Shown here: positions 47,875-56,230 of the stretch, one piece after another
Numbering within the stretch: position 1 is the first letter of the stretch
How the letters are laid out: each line of letters starts with the position of its first letter
Assembly (NCBI GenBank): GCA_016716365.1
Contig: JADJWM010000018.1
Location: 868,001-932,000, forward strand
DNA length: 64,000 bases
Reading direction: 5' to 3'
Source: Chloracidobacterium sp.
GTDB lineage: Bacteria > Acidobacteriota > Blastocatellia > Pyrinomonadales > Pyrinomonadaceae
Position numbers and translations under genes: made by a program
The notes under the pieces: generated by a model
Seen by the model: the letters and a program-made list of their open reading frames with translations, nothing else
Databases searched by the model: none
What the model was told of the DNA's origin: nothing

Positions 47875-50178
47875 TCATCCTACCGACGAAAGCTGGAACC
47901 GGCTGTCAGCCAACACTTCCTCGATGAGCCTGGCGGTCTCTGTCGTGCGACGTTTTTCGGCGAGGAGCACCTCGGCCTCCTTCCGAGCCTCTGTAAGAAT
48001 ATCGACGTCGCGGACGATGTTCGCGATCCGAAAGCTGTAATCGCCCCATTGCCGTGTGCCCAAGACCTCGCCCGGGCCGCGTATCTCTAGGTCCTTTTCA
48101 GCGATCCGGAACCCGTCATTGGTCTCCTCCATGATCCCGAGCCTTTCCTTTGCCACCGCTGTCTTTTTGTCGCCGGTCAGAAGGACGCAGAAGCTCTGTT
48201 CTGCACCGCGGCCGACGCGGCCTCGGAGCTGATGAAGTTGAGACAGGCCGAAGAGTTCGGCGTGTTCGATCACCATGAGCGTCGCGTTTGGAACATCGAC
48301 GCCTACTTCGATCACCGTGGTCGAGACCAGGATGTCCAATTCACCGGAAACGAAACGCCGCATGATCTTCTCTTTCTCGTCAGCCTTGAGCCTGCCGTGG
48401 ATGAGCCCGACGCTTCGCTTCGGAAAAACGCGGTCCCGCAGTTCTACGAACATCTTCGTTGCGGCCTTCAGGTCGACCTTCTCGGATTCTTCGATCAGCG
48501 GGTAGACCACATATGCCTGCCTTCCGGCCGCGAGCTCCCGTTCGATACCTTTGTAAACCCCTGCACGACGGTCCTCGCCGACAACCACGGTCTTTATCGG
48601 CGTCCGGCCCGGCGGAAGTTCGTCGATCACCGACACGTCGAGGTCGCCGTAGACCGTCATCGCCAGGGATCTGGGTATTGGCGTGGCCGTCATTACGAGG
48701 ATCTCGGGGTTGTAGCCCATTTCGCGAAGCATCGATCGCTGAAGCACGCCGAAGCGGTGCTGCTCATCGATCACGGCCAGGCCGAGCCGATCGAATTTGA
48801 CCGATTCCTGGATGATCGCGTGGGTGCCGATCACCGCCGCCGCCTCGCCCGACTCGATGTCGGCGAGAACAGAGCGTTTGGCCCGGGCCTTCAGGCTTCC
48901 CGTCAAAAGGACGCTTCGGTAGCCGGCCCTTTCGAAAAAAACTCCCGCATTTCGGGCGTGCTGTTCGGCTAGTATTTCGGTCGGTGCCATCAGGGCGGCC
49001 TGATAACCGTTGTCCATCGCGGCCAGCATCGCGACGAAGGCGACGATAGTCTTGCCGCTTCCGACATCGCCCTGGAGAAGCCTGTTCATTGGTTCGCCGG
49101 AACGCATGTCGGCCAGGATCTGACGCAAAACCCTGTTCTGCGCCTCGGTCAGTTCAAAGTCGAGCAGCGAACGGGCCCGGTCACCAAATGTCGAGTTGAT
49201 CTCGATCAAAGCACCCTTGGCCTCTTTCTTTCGCATACCCCTCCTCAACTGGAGGGCAAGAGAGAGCCAGAAGAATTCTTCGAATATCAGACGACGGTGG
49301 GCAGGGCTTCGGAACGCCTCGTATTCGGAGACCGGAACCCCTTCGGGAGGGAAATGGATCTCGCGAATTGCCCGGGAACGGGGAAGAAGTTTGTTTCGCT
49401 TGACGATCCCGGCCGGCAGTTTTTCGCTCACCTTTCGATCATCGAGCGAGCTGAGAACGGAGAACATAATCTCGCGGAGCCGTTTCGTCTGGAATTGGCC
49501 GAGCTTTCGATAAACCGGCACGGTTCGTCCCGCGTGGACCATCGCGAATTCCGGCCGGCCGAGGTCCTCGATGGGCCCTTCAACATCGTCCGCGGCATGC
49601 GCACTTTCTGGGGCGTCCTTTCCTTCCTCAAGCCCAAGCATTTCCGCATCCACCGGCGGCAGCATTTCCAACTCCTCGGGCTTGCTTACTTTAAGTGCGA
49701 AAGTGTTCCGGCGGCCGTCCCAATCCCATTTTCCGTATGCGACAAACCGTGTTCCGCGTTTGAACAAGCTGTCGTAATATCTGATGGCGGACGGAGCCGT
49801 CTTGCCGGATAAGAACCAGAATACGACGACCGGTTTTCTTACCCGTTCACGGTCGCTGCCGCTCACTTCGTAAATGTAGAGCTGCGGCTGCCGAGGGCTT
49901 CGGTTCCGGCCAACACGGAACCCGCCCGATACACGCGTGAAAAGTTCAACGGAAGCCTCGATCCCGTCGTGAAGTTCGTCGATCTGGATGAAATTGGAGC
50001 GGTCTTCCCATCTGGCAGGGTAATAACTCAGCAGGTCTTCGACGGTCGCCAGGGCCGCATCACTCTTACCCGCATGGCCGGCGACGGCCGCGGCAAGTTT
50101 CTTCGACATCGGCTTTGAGAGTCCGGCGATGCCGTGTTCGTGAAGGTCCTGCAGGAAAGTGTCCAGGGACAAGGTCAT
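47875..50178 (-). CDS. recG: ATP-dependent DNA helicase RecG
   Basis: A 767-residue branch-migration helicase that remodels stalled forks and Holliday junctions. An N-terminal wedge/OB region is followed by the helicase core, with Walker A GDVGSGKT, the DEQHRFG box (motif II), TATPIPRSLAM (motif III) and QLRGRVGRGAEQSFC (motif VI). A short C-terminal domain has DLEIRGPGEVLGTRQWG. Full length. It is followed 67 bp later by rsmD and preceded by yhhQ with a 6-bp gap. Confidence 0.96.
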   Translation of the reverse strand: MTLSLDTFLQDLHEHGIAGLSKPMSKKLAAAVAGHAGKSDAALATVEDLLSYYPARWEDRSNFIQIDELHDGIEASVELFTRVSGGFRVGRNRSPRQPQLYIYEVSGSDRERVRKPVVVFWFLSGKTAPSAIRYYDSLFKRGTRFVAYGKWDWDGRRNTFALKVSKPEELEMLPPVDAEMLGLEEGKDAPESAHAADDVEGPIEDLGRPEFAMVHAGRTVPVYRKLGQFQTKRLREIMFSVLSSLDDRKVSEKLPAGIVKRNKLLPRSRAIREIHFPPEGVPVSEYEAFRSPAHRRLIFEEFFWLSLALQLRRGMRKKEAKGALIEINSTFGDRARSLLDFELTEAQNRVLRQILADMRSGEPMNRLLQGDVGSGKTIVAFVAMLAAMDNGYQAALMAPTEILAEQHARNAGVFFERAGYRSVLLTGSLKARAKRSVLADIESGEAAAVIGTHAIIQESVKFDRLGLAVIDEQHRFGVLQRSMLREMGYNPEILVMTATPIPRSLAMTVYGDLDVSVIDELPPGRTPIKTVVVGEDRRAGVYKGIERELAAGRQAYVVYPLIEESEKVDLKAATKMFVELRDRVFPKRSVGLIHGRLKADEKEKIMRRFVSGELDILVSTTVIEVGVDVPNATLMVIEHAELFGLSQLHQLRGRVGRGAEQSFCVLLTGDKKTAVAKERLGIMEETNDGFRIAEKDLEIRGPGEVLGTRQWGDYSFRIANIVRDVDILTEARKEAEVLLAEKRRTTETARLIEEVLADSRFQLSSVG

Positions 50179-50184
50179 GACAGC

Positions 50185-50889
50185 TCAGGTCTCGAGGCTG
50201 AAGGGATTGAAGTCGGTGTCTTGGTCAAAATAGTCCTCGCTTTCCGTTCGTTTGAGCCAATTGACGAAGACGTAGGTGAACGGCGTCGCGGCCGCCTCCC
50301 ATAGAACCTTGATCATATAATTCCCGATCATCACGCTGATAAGCTGTTCGTTGCTCCACGTCCCGTAAAATGCGACCGGGTAGAAGATCGCGGTATCGAC
50401 GATCTCGCCGGCGATCGTAGAACCCACGGTCCTCGTCCAGAGGAACCGACCGGCCGTTAGAAGTTTCATTTTGGCGAGGACGAACGAGTTCACGAATTCG
50501 CCCGCCCAAAACGCGATCAGCGAAGCAAAGACGATCCTCGGCGTTTGGCCAAAGATGAGTTCGATCGCAGACCTTTGCTCCGGCGACATTGTCGGCGATG
50601 ACGGCATTTTCGTAATAACGAACGCCATCACGGATGCGAGGATCAGGGCCCCGAAGCCGGCCCAAATGACGCGGCGGGACCGCTTGTAGCCGTAAACCTC
50701 GGTCAGTACGTCGCCGAAGAGGTAGCTGAGCGGGAAGAAGAGTACGCCAGTCCCGAAAATGTAGGTTCCGATGACCGGCAGTTCGACGTACGAAACTTTG
50801 TGGACGCCTATGAGATTAGAACAGAGGATGGCGGCGACAAATGCTGCCATCAGGAGGTCGTAGTATTTGTATCTTCGGGCGGCGGCCAA
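50185..50889 (-). CDS. yhhQ: Queuosine precursor transporter
   Basis: A 234-residue YhhQ/DUF165-type inner membrane importer of queuosine precursors (preQ0/preQ1). About six helices are visible (LLMAAFVAAILCSNLIGVHKV, LFFPLSYLFGDVLTEVYGYKRSRRVIW, IAFWAGEFVNSFVLAKMK). The ILCSNL and FGDVLTEVYGY motifs are family-diagnostic. It begins with TTG at 50889 because no ATG precedes the conserved YKYYDLL start. It is 6 bp before recG, on the same strand. Other queuosine genes are not nearby. Confidence 0.9.
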   Translation of the reverse strand: MAAARRYKYYDLLMAAFVAAILCSNLIGVHKVSYVELPVIGTYIFGTGVLFFPLSYLFGDVLTEVYGYKRSRRVIWAGFGALILASVMAFVITKMPSSPTMSPEQRSAIELIFGQTPRIVFASLIAFWAGEFVNSFVLAKMKLLTAGRFLWTRTVGSTIAGEIVDTAIFYPVAFYGTWSNEQLISVMIGNYMIKVLWEAAATPFTYVFVNWLKRTESEDYFDQDTDFNPFSLET

Positions 50890-50930
50890 GGTTTTCCGAT
50901 CAGCGGTCCGCTTGAATATTATCAGAAAAC

Positions 50931-50973
50931 GAAAAAACTAAAGCGGGCCACGCACAACCAGTGCGGCCCGCTT
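50931..50973 (-). terminator. Intrinsic terminator after rpsT
   Basis: A strong hairpin: AAGCGGGCC/GGCCCGCTT outer stem and GCAC/GTGC inner stem, with T-rich sequence on both sides. On the minus strand TTTAGTTTTTTC follows it, and a T7 run lies on the plus side. It ends rpsT and separates it from yhhQ. Confidence 0.93.
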
Positions 50974-51012
50974 CAATAAATTTTTTTATAGCTTGCTCCC
51001 TGAAAACGCCGG

Positions 51013-51276
51013 TTAAGAAAGTCCGGCGACCCGCCGCGTAAGCCGCGACTTGTACCGGGCGGCGGTGTTGCGATGAATAAGGCCCTTGTTGACCGCCTTA
51101 TCGATCAGCGAGATCGTCGAACCGAGCGCCGCGACGCTGCCGTCTTTGTCGCTGCCCGCGATCAGGCTGCGAAGCCCTTTGATCTTCGTCCGAAGTTCCC
51201 CGCGATTGCTCCGGTTGATCGCATTCCTTTTTGCGGTTTGACGTACGCGCTTCTCTGATGATTTATGATTTGCCAT
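51013..51276 (-). CDS. rpsT: Ribosomal protein bS20
   Basis: An 87-residue small-subunit protein that binds 16S rRNA early in assembly. It is highly basic, with MANHKSSEKRVRQTAKRNAINRSNRGELRTKIKGLR and the C-terminal KGLIHRNTAARYKSRLTRRVAGL. The start ATG follows AAGAAGGA. It is monocistronic, with a near-consensus promoter, a 5'-proximal hairpin and a strong terminator. Confidence 0.97.
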   Translation of the reverse strand: MANHKSSEKRVRQTAKRNAINRSNRGELRTKIKGLRSLIAGSDKDGSVAALGSTISLIDKAVNKGLIHRNTAARYKSRLTRRVAGLS

Positions 51277-51301
51277 TGATCCTTCTTCCCGAAAGTACCT
51301 G

Positions 51302-51323
51302 TTTCGTTCATTAAAACGAAACT
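51302..51323 (-). other. Perfect hairpin at the 5' end of the rpsT mRNA
   Basis: GTTTCGTT and AACGAAAC (8-bp perfect arms, 6-nt loop) lie within a few nucleotides of the start site expected from the promoter. It may stabilise the mRNA or mediate bS20 autoregulation; inference. Confidence 0.5.
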
Positions 51324-51327
51324 TTGA

Positions 51328-51356
51328 ATATAGAAAACCCCGCCTATCTTGTCAAG
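51328..51356 (-). promoter_or_regulatory. Near-consensus sigma70 promoter of rpsT
   Basis: TTGACA (51356-51351), an exact 17-bp spacer and TATATT (51333-51328) on the minus strand, 52 bp before the start codon; transcription should start near 51321. Confidence 0.85.
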
Positions 51357-51430
51357 GAAAGCAGGCCAATTGCGTCGTAAGCCGAGCAGCATGTAAAACA
51401 GGTTTGCAGTTGCCGGGAGCGGTCTTCGGA

Positions 51431-52237
51431 TCAGCCGTCGGCCCGGAAGGCGAACGAATGCATAAGGTCGACCACCAATACGAATATCGGCGGGTAAAAG
51501 ACGAATTCAGGCCTCAGCGTAGTCGAGAACAAGAAGGGCATGGTGACCGATACGAAATCGATCTGATTACCGATCAGGATCCCTGCACCCAGGCAGACAA
51601 GAAAGCCTGTAACAAGAAATGTCAAAGCAGCGGCCCGCGAGTACGGCTTTGCCGGCTCTTTGTCTTCAAAGATCGAGTCGTGGAGTTCGGTCAGGTTATA
51701 AGTATACCGATCGAAGGCCTCGCGGATACGACGATAAAGATGGATCAACCCGGCGACGAACAGCGTGACAACGATTATCTTTCCTATCATCGCCGAAGTC
51801 GCGAAAAGCTGAGGCTTGAAGATGCCGACGACAAGCGCCGAAACAAAAAGGGCTACCGTTGGGAAGATGATCTTCTGCAGGGCCATCGACTCTCGCCGCT
51901 CTTCGGCGATCATCCGGTTGATGATCTCGTTATACCGCTGTTCATAGACCATCCGCCGCCACTTCTGTGCGTGCGAATTCGACGACGCGAAGACCGAATC
52001 GCCGTTGGCCGAGCTTTGGAATCTTGCCTGAAGCAGGCGCTGATCGTAGCGTGCGCGTTCGGCCGGATTTCCAAGGACCTCGTATGCCTCGGCTAGGGCC
52101 GCAAAGGCTCTGGCCGTATGCTCGGACCCATTGTTCTTGTCGGGATGCAGCTTCCGCGCGAGCCGCCGGTAGGCAGATTTGATCTCTGCCGACGACGCTT
52201 TTTGGGAGATTCGTAAGGTTTCGTAATAGTTGGCCAT
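51431..52237 (-). CDS. J-domain membrane protein
   Basis: A 268-residue protein. The N-terminal J domain (about residues 3-66) has the HPD motif in RRLARKLHPDKNNG. A linker leads to a membrane part with four hydrophobic helices (IFPTVALFVSALVVGIF, IGKIIVVTLFVAGLIHL, AALTFLVTGFLVCLGAGILI, and the C-terminal FVFYPPIFVLVVDLMHSF). It could recruit DnaK to the membrane. There is no zinc or client-binding domain, so it is not DnaJ itself. ATG 52237 is preferred over 52249. Confidence 0.88.
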   Translation of the reverse strand: MANYYETLRISQKASSAEIKSAYRRLARKLHPDKNNGSEHTARAFAALAEAYEVLGNPAERARYDQRLLQARFQSSANGDSVFASSNSHAQKWRRMVYEQRYNEIINRMIAEERRESMALQKIIFPTVALFVSALVVGIFKPQLFATSAMIGKIIVVTLFVAGLIHLYRRIREAFDRYTYNLTELHDSIFEDKEPAKPYSRAAALTFLVTGFLVCLGAGILIGNQIDFVSVTMPFLFSTTLRPEFVFYPPIFVLVVDLMHSFAFRADG

Positions 52238-52346
52238 CCCGTGCGGCACGCATCAAGGGGAGCGAATGATGGCGGCAGCCTGAAACCGCTGCTCGCCAGA
52301 ATATTAACACATGGTTTTGATGCGATTCCAGCAATAAAAGGATGAC

Positions 52347-52787
52347 CTAATTCAGATCGTCGATCTGCAGGGCGATCGGCTCGGCGTCGGATAGCTTTAC
52401 CGCGTCGATGACCTTTGCAATGCTGCCGTAGTCGACGGCGGTCGGAGCCTTGATGAAAACGGCCCTCGGGGCCCTCTGCTCACCAGTCCCGTCCGGGTCA
52501 TAATTTACGGTTCTTTCCGCGAAGATCTGTTTCAGCCTCTCTGTCGTTCTCTGTGGAGCATTGACCGAGCCCATTCCTTTTTCGCCGTTGATCCGCAGGG
52601 CAGAATCGGCCTCAACGACCACCACCAGCGTGTTTGGGTTGTTGATCACGGTCTTGGTGCGGTCAGGTTCGCTCGGGACTTTCGCCTTAAAGGCGGAGGG
52701 TTTGATCGGTGAGACCACCATGAAGATGATCAGAAGTACTAGCAGAACATCGATCAGCGGGGTGACATTTATCTCGGGACGGGCCAT
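52347..52787 (-). CDS. ExbD/TolR-family transport energiser
   Basis: A 146-residue ExbD/TolR protein. The N-terminal helix PEINVTPLIDVLLVLLIIFMVVSPI contains the conserved Asp of the proton path. A short periplasmic domain follows (VVVVEADSALRINGEKGMGSVN, VFIKAPTAVDYGSIAKVIDAVKLSDAEPIALQI). It powers TonB- or Tol-type systems together with an ExbB/TolQ partner, which is not in this window. The Oar-type receptor here might depend on such a complex. Confidence 0.93.
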   Translation of the reverse strand: MARPEINVTPLIDVLLVLLIIFMVVSPIKPSAFKAKVPSEPDRTKTVINNPNTLVVVVEADSALRINGEKGMGSVNAPQRTTERLKQIFAERTVNYDPDGTGEQRAPRAVFIKAPTAVDYGSIAKVIDAVKLSDAEPIALQIDDLN

Positions 52788-52930
52788 GCTTCCTCCTTTA
52801 CTTCAGTCTTTGCCGTAATTAGACAGCAAAACAGAGCAAAAGTTCCGGCACGTTCAATGTTTTTGTTGAGAGTCAAGGCAAGAGGCCTGAAGCGGCCCGG
52901 AGTTCGGCAGCCTTCTTCCCGATCATCCTT

Positions 52931-54271
52931 TCACGGCTCTGCCCGTGCCGAGAGTTGGGAAGAACCCGCCACATTTGCTCCAAGTGCCCGGAATAGCGCT
53001 TTAGCTTTTAGCAGCGACTCCTCATACTCCGCCATCGGATCGCTATCGATCACGATCCCTCCGCCGACGTTGAATCGTGCGACACCATCGCGTACGACCA
53101 TCGTACGGATGGCAACGCTCGCTTCGAATATTTCGCCGAGCCCGAAACTTTCGGGGATCCGGCATCCGATCGCTCCCATCGAAAGGCCGCGCGGAACAAG
53201 TTCGATCTCGTCAATAAGCTGCATCGTCCTGATCTTTGGAGCGCCGGTGATCGAACCGCAGGGGAACAGAGCTTCAAGCATCGGTGCCGGCCCGACTTCT
53301 TTCCTGAGAACCCCACTGACCGTCGAGACAAGATGGAAGAGCGTCGGGTGTTCGTCGATGCGGTAAAGATCGTCGACGCGAATGCTGCCGAACTCGCAGA
53401 TCCGTCCGAGGTCATTTCGCATAAGATCGACGATCATCACGTTTTCGGCCCGGTCCTTCTCGCTCGCAGCAAGTTCGGTGCGCAGGCGCTCGTCCTCGGC
53501 CTTATCGATACCTCGCGGGCGGGTGCCTTTGATCGGCTCGGCGACGATCTTCCGCTCGCTGCCTTTGCTCTCGACCCTGAAGAATTGCTCGGGCGAAGCC
53601 GATATGACGGTCGAGTCCGGCCTTTCGATCAGTGCAGCGTACGGTGCGGGATGGTCCCTTCGCAGGGACAGAAAGACATCGGCAGGAAGGCGTCCATCGG
53701 GCAAAGGAGCCTCAAACTGCTGCGTCAGGTTTATCTGGTAGGTCTCTCCGGCCCGGATCAGCTCTTGTATCCGGTTGACCGCTTCGATATAACCGGATCG
53801 TGTGAAATTCGAGCGAACTGGAGGCCGTCGAACGTCGGTGATGGCTGAGTGCTCCCGGCCCGCTTTTAGGAAACCACTGAGCGGCTCGATAGGTTCGTCG
53901 ACGCGGCCGATCTGAAATGTGGCGCCTGTGTCGTAATTGTGGAAAAAAAGTCGATCGAAGAGGGCGACGTAAATGTGAGGTTCAGAAGATATTTGTGCAT
54001 TCGCGGTCCCGTGGAGCCTTGCTCCGAGGTCGTATCCGATGGTGAAGACCGAGGCGAGATCCCTCGAGTCGATTAGCTGTTCCACGAGGGCGAGACTCTC
54101 TCGAGCGTCGCGCCCCGAAATAAGTTCTACATGAACGGGCTCCAAGCCCCCGATGAGCCGATTCGCCCCGACTCGTCCAACGCCGCAGCTATCCAGGATG
54201 TGCGCTTTCCGCCCTTCGGCCGCCGTTAGTGCCTGCACAAGCGCGTCCGCGGAAAGGTCGATCTGCCGCAT
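52931..54271 (-). CDS. pabB: Aminodeoxychorismate synthase component I
   Basis: A 446-residue chorismate-binding enzyme making 4-amino-4-deoxychorismate for folate. The core has PIKGTRPRGIDKAEDERLRTELAASEKDRAENVMIVDLMRNDLG (where PIKGT distinguishes PabB from TrpE) and PCGSITGAPKIRTMQLIDEIE, followed by the C-terminal SVAIRTMVVRDGVARFNVGGGIV. The N-terminal 120 residues are the usual less-conserved part. It uses chorismate from AroC. No pabA or pabC adjacent. Confidence 0.94.
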   Translation of the reverse strand: MRQIDLSADALVQALTAAEGRKAHILDSCGVGRVGANRLIGGLEPVHVELISGRDARESLALVEQLIDSRDLASVFTIGYDLGARLHGTANAQISSEPHIYVALFDRLFFHNYDTGATFQIGRVDEPIEPLSGFLKAGREHSAITDVRRPPVRSNFTRSGYIEAVNRIQELIRAGETYQINLTQQFEAPLPDGRLPADVFLSLRRDHPAPYAALIERPDSTVISASPEQFFRVESKGSERKIVAEPIKGTRPRGIDKAEDERLRTELAASEKDRAENVMIVDLMRNDLGRICEFGSIRVDDLYRIDEHPTLFHLVSTVSGVLRKEVGPAPMLEALFPCGSITGAPKIRTMQLIDEIELVPRGLSMGAIGCRIPESFGLGEIFEASVAIRTMVVRDGVARFNVGGGIVIDSDPMAEYEESLLKAKALFRALGANVAGSSQLSARAEP

Positions 54272-54366
54272 CCTCGAATCTTAACACGCGTCAAATATTT
54301 CCTTTGACGCCCGATATGGAATAATATGTTCTACCCACACCGTTTTCGCTTTTTACCGAGCATATT

Positions 54367-55893
54367 ATGGATCCAAACAACGAGGCCAAATATAACCTCA
54401 TAAGAGGGTTAGGGCTTGTCGCAGCCGCGTCAATCATCATCGGCAACGTCATCGGCACCGGCGTCTTTTTCAAAGCCAGGGTCATGACATGTAATGTCGG
54501 CGAGCCGATATGGGTGGTCGTCGCCTGGATCGCGGCAGGACTCCTTGCGTTGGCGGGTTCATTGACTTACGCCGAGTTGACCGCGATGAAGCCGTACGCG
54601 AGCGCGGAGTACGTGCTTCTCCGAGACTCGTACGGCCGAGTTGCGAGCTTTCTCTACGGCTGGATGCAGATCGTGGTGGCGAAGACGGGTTCGATGGCGG
54701 CGCTCGCGGTCGCGTTTGCGATCGCCCTGAACAGTTACCTCGACAGTAAGCTTGGCTACACTCTTATGTCGATACCGGTCGGCACCGCCGTGATCGAGGT
54801 AACTACGCTTCAGATCATTGCCATTATGGCGATCATCATCTTCACCACGCTGAACAGCGCGTCGGTCGTCATCAGCGGACAAATAGCGACGTTCCTGACC
54901 TTTATAAAGATCGCTTTGGTCGTGCTGGTGGGCGTGGGGGCGTTCCTTTTTGTCTCGGGCGGAAGTTTTGGGAATTTCGGCCTCGAAGCTGCAGGGGCTC
55001 AGTGCCTTGATGTAGCCGAATCTCAAAGGTATGGCCACGCGAACTACTCTTTCTTTGCTGGATTTGCCGCCGCCATGCTCGGGGCCTTATGGGGATACGA
55101 CGGTTGGAACCAGCTTACATTTGTTGCGGGCGAGGTAAAGGACCCGAATCGCAACATTCCGCTGGCGATAATCGGCAGCACCGTCCTGATCATGGTCCTG
55201 TACGTCTTTGTTCATATCGCGTATTTTTACGTGCTCGATCCGACGGCGATCTCACTGGTGGACAAGGATGTTGCCGTGGCAAAGGTCATCGTCGAAAGGT
55301 TCTTTGCGGGCGATGCAGTAAGTCTGCTGACGGGCGTTGCGGTGGCGATCTTCACCATGGGCCTGATGATCTCATCGCTTGGGTCGCTCCACACTTCGAT
55401 ACTTGCCGGAGGCCGCGTCCCATACGCGATGGCAAAGGACGGACTCTTCTTTTCGCGCTTTAAGAGGCTCTCGATCAACGGCGTTCCGATCTCGTCGCTC
55501 ATTCTGCAGGGTGCATGGGCGATCCTTCTGGTGCTATCGGATTCAATTTGGAGGCTTTACGACCCGGAGAACGCTCTCTTCGACACCCTGACGAATTACG
55601 TTATTTTCGGTTCATTCATCTTTTACGCATTAATAACTTCCACGGTCTTCATTTTCCGCGTACGGCATCCGGAGGCGACGCGGCCATATCGAACATTCGG
55701 TTATCCGGTGGTGCCCGTGATCTTCCTTCTCGTTACGGGGTGGCTGCTTTTGCAGACGATCTATGACGATACGCGAAATTCTTTGATCGGCATTGGCCTG
55801 ATCTTACTGGGATTACCCGTTTATTATTACTTAACTAATAGATCGGGCGGGCAAAATGAGATCGAATCTGAAGACAATGGCGACAACGGATAG
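54367..55893 (+). CDS. APC-family amino acid permease
   Basis: A 508-residue permease with about twelve helices. The LeuT-fold signature IIIGNVIGTGVFFKARVMTC is in helix 1, LAGSLTYAELTAMKPYASAEYVLL in helices 2-3, and LWGYDGWNQLTFVAGEVKDPNRNIPLAIIGS in helices 6-7. This pattern is typical of LAT-like or basic/neutral amino-acid transporters in bacteria; the substrate cannot be fixed. The last 17 bp overlap the PilZ gene. Confidence 0.93.
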   Translation: MDPNNEAKYNLIRGLGLVAAASIIIGNVIGTGVFFKARVMTCNVGEPIWVVVAWIAAGLLALAGSLTYAELTAMKPYASAEYVLLRDSYGRVASFLYGWMQIVVAKTGSMAALAVAFAIALNSYLDSKLGYTLMSIPVGTAVIEVTTLQIIAIMAIIIFTTLNSASVVISGQIATFLTFIKIALVVLVGVGAFLFVSGGSFGNFGLEAAGAQCLDVAESQRYGHANYSFFAGFAAAMLGALWGYDGWNQLTFVAGEVKDPNRNIPLAIIGSTVLIMVLYVFVHIAYFYVLDPTAISLVDKDVAVAKVIVERFFAGDAVSLLTGVAVAIFTMGLMISSLGSLHTSILAGGRVPYAMAKDGLFFSRFKRLSINGVPISSLILQGAWAILLVLSDSIWRLYDPENALFDTLTNYVIFGSFIFYALITSTVFIFRVRHPEATRPYRTFGYPVVPVIFLLVTGWLLLQTIYDDTRNSLIGIGLILLGLPVYYYLTNRSGGQNEIESEDNGDNG

Positions 55894-56215
55894 AAGAAGC
55901 GGCGGGGACCGCCGAACGGATCCCCGGAGAAACCTCTCGATCGACGTGGAGTGGGAGGCCGAAAGCGGTCGAAGTACAGGGACGCTCGGCGACCTGAGCG
56001 TGTCGGGATGTTTTGTGCTGTGCTCCGGGGCGGTGACCGTGGGCGAGCCGGTGAAGATCTTTCTGCCCTTGGGCGAAGGGATGAAGGTGCAGATGCTGGC
56101 TACGGTCAGGAATTGCGTGGCAGAGATAGGATTTGGAGCCAGTTTCTTCGAGCCGACTGAAGCTCAACTCAACGTCGTAACCAATTTGATGGAGTCGTTC
56201 GGTGAAGAAGCATGA
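55877..56215 (+). CDS. PilZ-domain protein
   Basis: A 112-residue single PilZ domain, a probable cyclic-di-GMP receptor. DRRTDPRRNLSIDVEW holds the RxxxR motif and GDLSVSGCFVLCSG holds D-x-S-x-x-G; the strand VQMLATVRNCVAEIGFGASF continues the barrel. The alternative start is ATG 55856. It overlaps the permease gene by 17-38 bp and is probably co-expressed. Such stand-alone PilZ proteins usually regulate motility, exopolysaccharide or surface behaviour. Confidence 0.9.
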   Translation: MATTDRRSGGDRRTDPRRNLSIDVEWEAESGRSTGTLGDLSVSGCFVLCSGAVTVGEPVKIFLPLGEGMKVQMLATVRNCVAEIGFGASFFEPTEAQLNVVTNLMESFGEEA

Positions 56216-56230
56216 TCCGGTGCCCGTAAG

